Shown one piece after another: positions 7,426 to 16,559 of a stretch of DNA of 42,896 nt. How positions within the stretch are numbered: position 1 is the first letter of the stretch; every line of letters begins with the position of its first letter. The position numbers were made by a program, and so were the translations under genes. Below the pieces are notes generated by a model, which saw only the letters and a list, made by a program, of their open reading frames with translations, did not search any database and was not told the DNA's origin. Origin of the DNA: Candidatus Rokuibacteriota bacterium (GTDB lineage: Bacteria > Methylomirabilota > Methylomirabilia > Rokubacteriales > CSP1-6); contig QHSL01000093.1 of assembly GCA_003220435.1 (NCBI GenBank), positions 1-42,896 of the forward strand, in the 5' to 3' direction.

Positions 7426-7851
7426 CTACCTCATCTCCCCGAGCCGATATAGGGCGGCGCGCTCAGCGACGCGCCGCAAACAATCCGTGACGTCCGCCGG
7501 CTCTTCGTCAAGACTACCGTGTGGTCTCCCTTTGACCGCGATGTTGAAGTTCCTCAACAGCCGCCCAAGTCCCTGGCTCCACGCGACCGCGGCCATGACG
7601 CCTGTCTCGGTCGGTAGCTGCTCAACGGTCGCGACACCTGCGATCACCAGGCACTGGGCCGTGTAGTCCTCCGCCGCCTGAAGGAGTGCGGCACTGGCCA
7701 TCGCGACGTAGCGCTCGGCGAGCGCGTGGTCCCACGAACCATCCCTGAGCCGATTCTGTGGCGCCCTCGAGTTCCTCACGCGGGCGCGCGAGCCCAGGAG
7801 CGGCCTGGACCTCGGGCGCATCAACGGCCTCTGTGATTGTTGCCTACCCAC
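7426..7851 (-). CDS. Small helical protein of unknown function
   Basis: Up to 141 residues. The convincing part is LAERYVAMASAALLQAAEDYTAQCLVIAGVATVEQLPTETG to RVAERAALYRLGEMR, an alpha-helical soluble domain. The Arg-rich first 35 residues may not be translated, and a start nearer the first VAMASAALL is possible; no ribosome binding site decides it. It ends five bases before the next gene, so the two are probably co-transcribed. Not recognised. Confidence 0.45.
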   Translation of the reverse strand: MGRQQSQRPLMRPRSRPLLGSRARVRNSRAPQNRLRDGSWDHALAERYVAMASAALLQAAEDYTAQCLVIAGVATVEQLPTETGVMAAVAWSQGLGRLLRNFNIAVKGRPHGSLDEEPADVTDCLRRVAERAALYRLGEMR

Positions 7852-8252
7852 CGAACTCCTCTTCGGGACGTTCGTCCTCGCGTTGCACTACGCCCGTAGG
7901 ATGCGAGAGGCGTGCGTGCCGCAGCACACACCCTTCCTTGAGCCCGATCGCCACGCCTGGACGATTCCGACGCTCGTGGACGCAGGTTTTAGCGAGTGCG
8001 GGCGACACCGTGGTGAGGTAGGTGTTCGTCGTGTCGTTCGGCGACGCGCGGCCGCAAGTTGGTTGCGTCTGGGTTGCGCGTGGCGCCGCGATCTGCAGCG
8101 ATCTGCAACTTCGTGTCCCGCATCATTGCGCGGGTTCAGACGTTGTATCGGACATTGGACGTTGACGCGTTCCTTCGTCGACAGGTTCAATGGCAGTGCT
8201 CGCGAGCGCTCGAGTGCATGCCGTGAACCCCCAACACGATCGGAGGAACTCC
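7852..8252. other. 400-base stretch without a supported gene
   Basis: A plus-strand frame from about 7730 through 7990 (with ELLFGTFVLALHYARRM) is open, but it lacks a start with ribosome binding site, overlaps the minus-strand gene, and dissolves into Arg-rich sequence. The last 100 bases are upstream sequence of the ComEA-like gene. Confidence 0.4.
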
Positions 8253-8570
8253 ATGAGTCGCATTCGTCCCGCTCTCGTCCTCGCGTTCGCCGCGCTGCCG
8301 TGGCTCGCTCCGTGGCCCGCCGCCGCGGCGCCGCCGTCGCACACGGAGTCGAGTCAGGCGCCGATGGCGGTCGGCAGCCCGGTCAACATCAACACCGCCG
8401 ACGTCAAGGAGCTGATGAAGCTCGACGGCGTCGGTCGCCACGTCGCCGAGAAGATCGTCGAATACCGCGACAGCCACGGCCCGTTCAAGAAGCCGGAAGA
8501 GCTCCGGAAGGTCGAGGGCATCGGGAGCGGGCTGTGGGAGCGCAATCGCACGCGCATCGTCATCAAGTAG
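8253..8570 (+). CDS. ComEA-like exported helix-hairpin-helix DNA-binding protein
   Basis: ATG 8253 follows CGGAGGA by 7 nt. 105 residues: a signal peptide (MSRIRPALVLAFAALPWLAPWPAAAA), a short linker, then a ComEA-type helix-hairpin-helix pair, PVNINTADVKELMKLDGVG and YRDSHGPFKKPEELRKVEGIG. The family binds double-stranded DNA outside the cytoplasmic membrane, as in competence ComEA. Stand-alone short versions are common in non-competent bacteria and their role is unclear. No other competence gene is nearby. Confidence 0.85.
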   Translation: MSRIRPALVLAFAALPWLAPWPAAAAPPSHTESSQAPMAVGSPVNINTADVKELMKLDGVGRHVAEKIVEYRDSHGPFKKPEELRKVEGIGSGLWERNRTRIVIK

Positions 8571-8590
8571 CCGCGGGCGGCACTTTGTGC

Positions 8591-8619
8591 TTGGGAGCCT
8601 GCCGGGCCCGGTGTAGGAT
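8591..8619 (+). promoter_or_regulatory. Candidate sigma70 promoter for the structured RNA / 13-codon locus
   Basis: TTGGGA (8591-8596), 17-bp spacer, TAGGAT (8614-8619); each box matches four of six consensus bases. A start near 8626 would give a transcript of about 350 nt ending at the T-rich tract at 8965-8973. Confidence 0.35.
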
Positions 8620-8771
8620 TGGGGCAAATCGACCGGGAGCGTCACAGCGCCCCAGCAGCGTCCCCGCCGACAATTCCGCCGGCGGCCGACGTGGTCGAGC
8701 CCCGGGCCGGGAGTCGGCATCCGGTTCTGGGTAGGTGGGAACTGGGCCCGCGTGGCGGCCTTGCCGAGAAT

Positions 8772-8787
8772 AGGAGGTGATCCAGCC
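8772..8787 (+). promoter_or_regulatory. Extended Shine-Dalgarno, 16-nt match to the 16S rRNA 3' end
   Basis: AGGAGGTGATCCAGCC is the exact reverse complement of the conserved bacterial 16S terminus GGCTGGATCACCTCCT. Ordinary ribosome binding sites here match 5-9 bases. One base separates it from ATG 8789; the AGGAGG core is 11 nt from the ATG. Confidence 0.7.
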
Positions 8788-8788
8788 G

Positions 8789-8830
8789 ATGTGTAACCCT
8801 ACGGTGATCTGTGAGGTGGTTGCCTCCTAG
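8789..8830 (+). CDS. 13-residue peptide MCNPTVICEVVAS (leader peptide or micro-protein candidate)
   Basis: ATG at 8789 to TAG at 8828, with two Cys (positions 2 and 8). The case for translation is the 16-nt perfect ribosome binding site directly before it. The stop codon sits in a small hairpin (TGCCT/AGGCA, 8821-8833), and four more stems follow. Possible roles are a stalling or sensing leader peptide, a short functional peptide, or a ribosome-binding decoy in a regulatory RNA. No coding gene follows on this strand, so classical attenuation of a downstream gene is unlikely. I do not recognise a family. Confidence 0.45.
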   Translation: MCNPTVICEVVAS

Positions 8831-8973
8831 GCAGGGTCCACGCTAGCTCTAGGTGGAACGCCTGGGAGTCCAGGCGCCACCGGCCCCGACGGTCCCGCTT
8901 TCACCAGCGGGGCGGCGCGACGCGCGAGTGAAGAGACACAACGCGCCGCAGCCACCGTCGGGGCTTTTCATTT
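8821..8973 (+). ncRNA. Structured RNA with five or more stems and terminal T-rich tract
   Basis: Perfect stems in order: TGCCT/AGGCA (8821-8833); TCCAC/GTGGA (8837-8857); CGCCTGG/CCAGGCG with GAGT loop (8859-8876). A three-way junction follows, closed by the 11-bp stem GCCCCGACGGT/ACCGTCGGGGC (8883-8893 with 8954-8964) and holding CCCGCT/AGCGGG (8894-8911) and GCGGCGCG/CGCGCCGC (8912-8949). TTTTCATTT follows immediately. Adjacent helices that abut without gaps, plus the terminal T-rich run, argue for a folded transcript with its own terminator. It does not match a known family I can name. Function unknown. Confidence 0.55.
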
Positions 8974-8979
8974 GTAGGG

Positions 8980-9004
8980 ATGAGGGGGGACGGCCCCCCC
9001 TCAT
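8980..9004. repeat. 10-bp G/C-run inverted repeat between convergent transcripts
   Basis: ATGAGGGGGG (8980-8989) pairs perfectly with CCCCCCTCAT (8995-9004) around a 5-base loop. It lies between the plus-strand RNA and the minus-strand cold-shock gene, where a two-way transcription barrier would fit, but no T run follows on either strand. Confidence 0.5.
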
Positions 9005-9034
9005 ACTCCCCCGGTGCTCCTTACGGACAGCCGG

Positions 9035-9235
9035 TCAGGCTTTGCGGACGTTGGCGGCCTGAAGACCCTTCGGGCCGCGAGTGACCTCGAACTCCACGCG
9101 GTCCCCTTCGGACAGGCTCTTGAAGCCCTGAGCCTGGATGGCGCTGAAGTGAACGAACACGTCCTCGCCGCCCTCCTGCGTGATGAAGCCGAAGCCCTTC
9201 GCGTCGTTGAACCACTTCACTGTTCCCTGTGCCAT
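9035..9235 (-). CDS. Cold-shock protein, CspA family (copy 1)
   Basis: 66-residue single cold-shock domain: [18 protein letters not shown] carries the RNP1 motif (KGFGFI) and VFVHFSAI the RNP2 motif, which bind single-stranded RNA or DNA and melt RNA structure. ATG 9235 follows AGAGGAAA. It lies 72 bases downstream of the helicase gene with hairpins between, and differs from the copy at 10527 at only five of 66 residues. Known family roles are RNA chaperoning in cold or growth transitions. Confidence 0.95.
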   Translation of the reverse strand: MAQGTVKWFNDAKGFGFITQEGGEDVFVHFSAIQAQGFKSLSEGDRVEFEVTRGPKGLQAANVRKA

Positions 9236-9264
9236 GACGTTTCCTCTTTCTGTTTCTGTGTTGT

Positions 9265-9304
9265 GGAGCCTCACGCTCCGGTAATCCCGGCCACTGTGGC
9301 CGGG
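9265..9304 (-). promoter_or_regulatory. Hairpins in the leader of cold-shock gene copy 1
   Basis: In the helicase-csp gap, CCCGGCCA/TGGCCGGG (9286-9304) and GGAGC/GCTCC (9265-9279) form stems upstream of the start. Structured leaders are usual for csp genes and could act as RNA thermosensors or stabilisers. No T run follows, so read-through from the helicase is possible. Confidence 0.4.
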
Positions 9305-9307
9305 GGG

Positions 9308-10444
9308 CTAATTCCGCGGGACCGAGTGCCCAAGGTGCCGCTCGATCGTGCGCAGCTGCTCATGCTCCTCGGGAGCCGCGAAGCTCGTGGCGCGGCCGCT
9401 CGCCTCGGCGCGGGCGGTGCGGCCGATCCGGTGGATGTAGTCCTCCGCCGTGTGGGGGAGGTCGAAGTTGACGACGTGAGCGATGCCGGGCACGTCGATG
9501 CCGCGCGCCGCGATGTCCGTGGCGATCAGCACGCGATACCGGCCTTTCCGGAATCCGTCGAGCGCCTCGCGGCGCTGCGTCATCGAGCGGTCGGCGTGCA
9601 GGCGGGTGGCGCGATGGCCCGCGGCCACCACGGCGCGCGCCACCCGATCGGCGCGATGCTTGGTGCGCGTGAAGACCAGCGTCTGCCCGCGCTCCTCGCC
9701 GAGGAGCCTGAGCAGCAGCGGTGTCTTCTCCTGGATCGGCGTCTTGTAGAGCACCTGCGTGACCTTCGCCACCGGCTTGGCGACGACGCCGACGTCCACG
9801 CGGATGGGCCGCACGAGATGCCGGCGCACCAGCGCCTCGACCTCCGGCGGCATCGTCGCCGAGAAGCAGAGCGTCTGGCGGTCGAGCGGCGTGGCGCGCA
9901 GGATGCGCTCGACCTGAGGCGCGAAGCCCATATCGAGCATCCGGTCGGCCTCGTCGAGGACGACGAGGCGGACGCCGCCGAGACTCAGCGTCGCCCGCTC
10001 GAGGTGGTCGATGAGCCGTCCGGGCGTCGCGACGACAACCGCGGGCCTCGTCCGTAGTCCGGCGAGCTGCGGCGCCATGGACTCTCCGCCGATGAGCACG
10101 ACGGTCTCGATGCCGCGCGCGCGCCCGAGCGTGCTGAAGGTCTCGGCGATCTGGAGCGCGAGCTCGCGTGTGGGCGCCAGCACCAGCGCGGCCGGCGCCG
10201 AGCGTCCGAGCCGCGCCGGGGTTCCGGCGAGGCGCTCGCCCGCTCCCGCGAGGAGCTCGATGGCTGGGATCGCGAACGCGGCGGTCTTGCCGGTACCCGT
10301 CTGCGCGCAGCCGATCAAGTCACGGGCCTCGAGAATCGGGCCGATCGATTGAGCCTGAATGGGTGTCGGAGTGGAATAGCCGGCGCGGTCGATCGCCTCG
10401 AGCATCGCCGGGGTGAGCGGGAGATCTGTGAATGCACGAATCAT
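9308..10444 (-). CDS. rhlE: DEAD-box RNA helicase, RhlE type
   Basis: ATP-dependent RNA unwinding enzyme of 378 residues. Motifs in order: Q motif with GYSTPTPIQAQSI, Walker A AQTGTGKT, PTREL, TPGR, DEAD in VVLDEADRMLDMGF, SAT in CFSATMPPEVE, then LVFTRTKHRADRV, TDIAARGIDVPGI and HRIGRTARAE. It ends shortly after the helicase core, lacking the long basic tails of CsdA/DeaD, which fits RhlE-like proteins. It sits between two cold-shock genes on the same strand, suggesting joint use in RNA remodelling. ATG 10444 has only a weak GAAAGG upstream. Confidence 0.93.
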   Translation of the reverse strand: MIRAFTDLPLTPAMLEAIDRAGYSTPTPIQAQSIGPILEARDLIGCAQTGTGKTAAFAIPAIELLAGAGERLAGTPARLGRSAPAALVLAPTRELALQIAETFSTLGRARGIETVVLIGGESMAPQLAGLRTRPAVVVATPGRLIDHLERATLSLGGVRLVVLDEADRMLDMGFAPQVERILRATPLDRQTLCFSATMPPEVEALVRRHLVRPIRVDVGVVAKPVAKVTQVLYKTPIQEKTPLLLRLLGEERGQTLVFTRTKHRADRVARAVVAAGHRATRLHADRSMTQRREALDGFRKGRYRVLIATDIAARGIDVPGIAHVVNFDLPHTAEDYIHRIGRTARAEASGRATSFAAPEEHEQLRTIERHLGHSVPRN

Positions 10445-10526
10445 AGAATGAGGAGGCCTTTCGGTGTCTGCTGTGGCGTGCCCGGGCCCGAGGGCGGCCC
10501 GGGCGGAGTGAGCAGAAGTGGGGTTG

Positions 10527-10727
10527 CTAGACCTTCCGGACGTTGGCTGCCTGAAGACCCTTCGGGCCGCGGGTCACTTCGAACTCGACCCGGTCACCTT
10601 CGGCCAGGCTCTTGAAGCCCTGGGCCTGGATCGCGCTGTAGTGCACGAACACATCCTCACCGCCCTCCTGAGTGATGAATCCATACCCTTTAGCGTCGTT
10701 GAACCACTTCACCTGTCCCTGAGCCAT
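10527..10727 (-). CDS. Cold-shock protein, CspA family (copy 2)
   Basis: 66-residue cold-shock domain with RNP1 KGYGFI and RNP2 VFVHYSAI. It differs from copy 1 by T5Q, F15Y, F30Y, S42A and A66V. ATG 10727. Probably first gene of a csp-helicase-csp unit; the 82-base gap to the helicase contains a 9-bp stem GCCCGGGCC/GGCCCGGGC without a T run, which might lower read-through or stabilise the upstream mRNA. Confidence 0.95.
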   Translation of the reverse strand: MAQGQVKWFNDAKGYGFITQEGGEDVFVHYSAIQAQGFKSLAEGDRVEFEVTRGPKGLQAANVRKV

Positions 10728-10768
10728 ACCTCGAACCTCTCTTTAGGGGGGTCTTCAAGCCCCGTGCT

Positions 10769-10810
10769 CCCGCCATCGTGGCGGGGTTGCCCTCCGGAAT
10801 TGGAGGGCAA
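10769..10810 (-). promoter_or_regulatory. Two perfect hairpins in the leader of cold-shock gene copy 2
   Basis: TTGCCCTCC/GGAGGGCAA (10787-10810, loop of six) and CCCGCCA/TGGCGGG (10769-10785, loop of three) precede the start by 40-80 bases on the minus strand. They directly follow the terminator at 10808-10844, so a csp promoter must overlap this stretch or read-through supplies the mRNA. Probable leader structure of a cold-regulated mRNA. Confidence 0.4.
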
Positions 10811-10844
10811 ACAAAACCGCCGCGCGAACTAGGCCCGCGCGGCG
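10808..10844 (-). terminator. Intrinsic terminator after the 10914-12005 gene
   Basis: On the minus strand a 9-bp stem CGCCGCGCG/CGCGCGGCG (10844-10818, 9-base loop) is followed by GTTTTGTTT. It lies 70 bases after the stop of the unknown gene and before the cold-shock gene. Confidence 0.7.
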
Positions 10845-10913
10845 TGTGTCTCGATCTATCACAATCGGTACCTGACTCCGTGTGTGCCAGAAGCAGCCCG
10901 AAGGATGACACGC

Positions 10914-13367
<2,454 letters not shown>

Positions 13368-13404
13368 CGGGCTGCCGCGTTCGCTCCGGGGGGTCGGTCG
13401 AACC

Positions 13405-14241
13405 GTGAAGATTCGGAAGGTCGCATTACTCGCCTCCCTCGTGGCAGTCTGCCTGTTGATTCTCACGCTCCAGACGCGCGGCTACGGCGCGCCTGCCCGC
13501 GACGCGTTCGCGATCGTGACCACGCCGATCTCCGCGGGGCTGGCGAGGGCGAGCCGCGCGACGTTCGGCCTCTGGGCCACCTACCTCGACTGGAAGAACG
13601 TCCGCGCCGAGAACTACCGTCTGCGCGAAGAAGTCCAGCAGCTGCGTGTCCAGTCGCTGCGGGTGACCGAGACCGACGAAGAGAACCGCCGGCTCCGGCG
13701 GCTGCTGGCGCTGCAGGAGCGCCTGCCCCTCACGACACTCTCCGGCGAGATCATCGCCCGCGAGTGGGGCGGCTGGATCAGGTCGCTCACCGTCAATCGC
13801 GGCCGCAGCGACAACGTGCCCCGTCTGAGCGCGGTGATCTCGCCCAACGGCCTCGTGGGCCGCATCGTCGACGTCCGACCGGGCGCGTCGATCGTGCAGG
13901 TGCTGACCGACCCGGCCTCCACGGTCGGCGCCCACGTGGTGCGCACGCGCACCCCGGGCATCGTCGAGGGCGATCCGCGGGGCACGATCCGGTTCAAGTT
14001 CATGGCGCGCGACGGCGCCTCGATCCGGGTAGGCGACGCCCTGGTGACGGCGGGCCAGGGCGGGGTGTTCCCGCGCGGGATCCCGATCGGCATCGTCCGG
14101 TCGATCGACGACCGCGGGGCGGCGCTGTTCCACTACGCCGAGGTGACCCCGGCCGTGGACTTCGCGCGGGTCGACGAGGTGCTGCTGGTCACCGACAGCT
14201 CGCAGCGCGACGTCACCGCGTTCTTCCCGAGCGGTGGGTAG
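13405..14241 (+). CDS. mreC: Rod-shape determining protein MreC
   Basis: Bitopic inner-membrane protein whose periplasmic part activates PBP2/RodA. 278 residues from GTG 13405. It has an N-terminal membrane anchor (VALLASLVAVCLLILTL), a coiled coil at about 60-100 (NYRLREEVQQLRVQ to EENRRLRRLLALQERL), then the beta-rich MreC domain with VISPNGLVGRIVDV, VLTDPASTVGAHVVRT and VGDALVTAGQGGVFPRGIPIG. Thirty-seven bases after mreB; its stop codon directly abuts the mreD ATG. Confidence 0.95.
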   Translation: MKIRKVALLASLVAVCLLILTLQTRGYGAPARDAFAIVTTPISAGLARASRATFGLWATYLDWKNVRAENYRLREEVQQLRVQSLRVTETDEENRRLRRLLALQERLPLTTLSGEIIAREWGGWIRSLTVNRGRSDNVPRLSAVISPNGLVGRIVDVRPGASIVQVLTDPASTVGAHVVRTRTPGIVEGDPRGTIRFKFMARDGASIRVGDALVTAGQGGVFPRGIPIGIVRSIDDRGAALFHYAEVTPAVDFARVDEVLLVTDSSQRDVTAFFPSGG

Positions 14242-14742
14242 ATGAAGGGGCTGCTCGCGTTGACGGTGGTCGGAGGCTCGGTCGCCCACGCGACGCTCAC
14301 TCCGTTGATCAGCGTGGCCGGGGTGACGCCCGACCTGCCGCTGATCATGGTCATTCTATTGGCTCTCCGACGCGGTCCCGAGTTCGGCTGCGCGGCCGGG
14401 TTCGTCACCGGCCTGCTGCAGGACGCGGCCGGCGGCGGGCTCATCGGCGTGCAGGCGTTGACGAAAGGCTTGATCGGCTTCGGCATCGGCGTCGCCGGCG
14501 GCCGGCTGCGCGTGAGTCAGCCGCTGGTGCAGGTGCCCGGGCTCGTGGTGCTCACGTTAGCGGAGGGGATTGCGCGCTTCGCGCTGTTGCAGATCTTTCG
14601 CTTCCCGGCGCCGTTCGGCGAGCTGATGGCCTACGTGGTGCTTCCGCAGGCGCTCTTCAACGGGTTCATCGGCGCCGCCGTCGTGCTGAGCCTCGCGTGG
14701 GCGCAGACCTTCCGCGGGCGCTTCGAGGGTGAGCAGTCGTGA
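14242..14742 (+). CDS. mreD: Rod-shape determining membrane protein MreD
   Basis: 166 residues, with four to five hydrophobic segments (TPDLPLIMVILLALRRGPEFGCAAGFVTGLLQDA and following). The GFVTGLLQDAAGGGLIGVQALTKGLIGFGIG stretch is typical of MreD. The ATG begins at the base after the mreC TAG, and the gene ends in a 4-base overlap (GTGA) with mrdA, so translation is coupled. Part of the elongasome with MreC, PBP2 and RodA. Confidence 0.92.
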   Translation: MKGLLALTVVGGSVAHATLTPLISVAGVTPDLPLIMVILLALRRGPEFGCAAGFVTGLLQDAAGGGLIGVQALTKGLIGFGIGVAGGRLRVSQPLVQVPGLVVLTLAEGIARFALLQIFRFPAPFGELMAYVVLPQALFNGFIGAAVVLSLAWAQTFRGRFEGEQS

Positions 14743-16559
14743 GCGTCAGGCACCGGTCGCTGCCGGGCCGCCGCGATCCCGGGCACAAGCGCGTGATGGT
14801 GATCGCGACGGCGGTGATCCTCGGCTTCGTCGTCTTGATCGGACAGCTCTGGTACCTTCAGGTGCTCGAGGGCGGCCGGTTCCTCGACGCGTCGGACAAG
14901 AACCGCATCCGCATCCGCCCGATCGCCGCGCCGCGCGGCATCCTGTTCGATCGCAACGGCACGCCCCTCGTTGACAACCGCCCGGCGTTCACGCTGTCGC
15001 TGATTCCTCGGGAGCTGCCCCGCGAGGTCGAGAGCCGCGACGCCGTGCTCGGCCGGGTCGCGTCGCTGCTGAACGTCCCCTATCAGGAGCTGCTCGACGC
15101 GGTGGCGCGCGTGCAGCCCGACTCGTTCCTGCCGGTGCGCGTGCGCCGCGGCCTGACCCTGGCGGACGTCGCCAAGGTCGAGGAGTGGAAGCTCGAGCTG
15201 CCGGGCGTGATCACGGAGGTCGAGCCCCAGCGCGTCTATCCGACGAGCCGGTTCGCGGCCCACCTGCTCGGCTACGTCCGCGAGGCCAACGACGAGCAAC
15301 TCAAGCAGGGACGCTACCGCCGCGGGGACATGGTCGGGCAGAGCGGTCTCGAGCGGCTCCTCGACGAGTATCTGCGCGGCCAGGACGGCGGCGAGCGGAT
15401 CGAGGTCGACGCGATGGGACGCCAGGTCCGCCGGGTTCAGCAGACGGAGCCGCACGCCGGCGCGCAGGTGATCACCACGATCGATCGCGGCTTCCAGGAG
15501 GCCGCGGAGCGCGCGATGGAGGGACACGCCGGCGCGGTCGTCGTCATGGACCCGCGCAACGGCGACGTGCTCGCGATGGTGTCGACGCCGGCCTTCGAGA
15601 TCGATCGCTTCACCGGGACCATCGAGCGCGAGGCGTGGCTGCGCGTGGTCCAGGACCCGAACTTCCCGCTGCTGAACCGCACCATCCAGAGCCAGTACGC
15701 GCCCGGGTCCGTGTTCAAGATCCTCGTCGCCGCGGCCGGCCTGCAGGAGGGGAGCCTCACGCCCGTCGACCGCACGTACTGCAACGGCGAGTTCCAACTG
15801 GGCACGTTCGCGTTCAAGGACTGGAAGGAAGGTGGGCACGGATCGGTGGATCTCCACCAGGCGATCGTGCACTCCTGCAACATCTTCTTCTATCAGGCGG
15901 GGCTCAAGATCGGCGCGCCGACGATCGTCAAGTATGCCAGCGCGTTCGGCTTCGCCCAGGCGACCGGCGTCGACCTGCCTGGTGAAAAGCTCGGCTTCCT
16001 GCCCCAGCCCAAGAGCGTGCGCGGACGACAGGCCAAGACGTGGCCCGCGGGCGAGACGGTCAACATGTCGATCGGCCAGGGCGCCGTCCTGGTCACGCCG
16101 ATGCAGGTCGCGCGCTTCATGGCCTCGGTCGCCAATGGCGGTGTCCTGTGGCGACCGCGCCTGGTCCAGCGGGTCGAGCGCTCCGAGCGCGGCGTCGTGT
16201 GGGCCGACCGGGGCCAGGTGAGCGGCCATGTCGAACTCTCGCCAGTGGTCTGGGCCTTCCTTCGCCAGAGCATGTGGGCGGTGGTGAACGAGGGCGGCAC
16301 TGGCGCCGGGGCGCGGATCCCCGGCCTCGACATCGCCGGCAAGACCGGCACCGCGCAGACGATCGCCAAGTCGAGAGCCGACAAGGGCCAGGACCACGCG
16401 TGGTTCGCGGCGTTCGCGCCGGCGAAAGCCCCCGAGGTCGTCGTGGTCGTGCTGGTGGAGCGCGGCGGCAAGGGCGGCCAGGTCGCGGCCCCGATCGCGC
16501 GGAAGATCCTCAACGCGATCTTCTACGAGAAGGTGGCGGCCGTGGAGGTCGACGGGTAA
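14739..16559 (+). CDS. mrdA: Penicillin-binding protein 2 (elongasome transpeptidase)
   Basis: 606-residue class B PBP that crosslinks sidewall peptidoglycan. GTG 14739 overlaps the mreD stop. It has one membrane anchor (VMVIATAVILGFVVLIGQLW) and a dimerisation domain with APRGILFDRNGTPLVDNRPAF. Transpeptidase motifs are SVFK (Ser324 nucleophile), SCN (Ser379) and KTG (Lys535), with the family context PGSVFKILVAAAGLQEG, VHSCNIFFYQAG and AGKTGTAQT. rodA follows without a gap, matching the obligate PBP2-RodA complex. Confidence 0.96.
   Translation: MSVRHRSLPGRRDPGHKRVMVIATAVILGFVVLIGQLWYLQVLEGGRFLDASDKNRIRIRPIAAPRGILFDRNGTPLVDNRPAFTLSLIPRELPREVESRDAVLGRVASLLNVPYQELLDAVARVQPDSFLPVRVRRGLTLADVAKVEEWKLELPGVITEVEPQRVYPTSRFAAHLLGYVREANDEQLKQGRYRRGDMVGQSGLERLLDEYLRGQDGGERIEVDAMGRQVRRVQQTEPHAGAQVITTIDRGFQEAAERAMEGHAGAVVVMDPRNGDVLAMVSTPAFEIDRFTGTIEREAWLRVVQDPNFPLLNRTIQSQYAPGSVFKILVAAAGLQEGSLTPVDRTYCNGEFQLGTFAFKDWKEGGHGSVDLHQAIVHSCNIFFYQAGLKIGAPTIVKYASAFGFAQATGVDLPGEKLGFLPQPKSVRGRQAKTWPAGETVNMSIGQGAVLVTPMQVARFMASVANGGVLWRPRLVQRVERSERGVVWADRGQVSGHVELSPVVWAFLRQSMWAVVNEGGTGAGARIPGLDIAGKTGTAQTIAKSRADKGQDHAWFAAFAPAKAPEVVVVVLVERGGKGGQVAAPIARKILNAIFYEKVAAVEVDG

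Noticed and set aside
8828-8977. Open frame of 48 codons after the UAG of the 13-residue peptide, with collagen-like GTPGSPGATGPDGP, suggesting stop-codon read-through.
   Set aside because: The stretch is fully explained by strong RNA stems, stops are rare in such GC-rich DNA, and there is no sign of pyrrolysine or suppressor machinery in the window.
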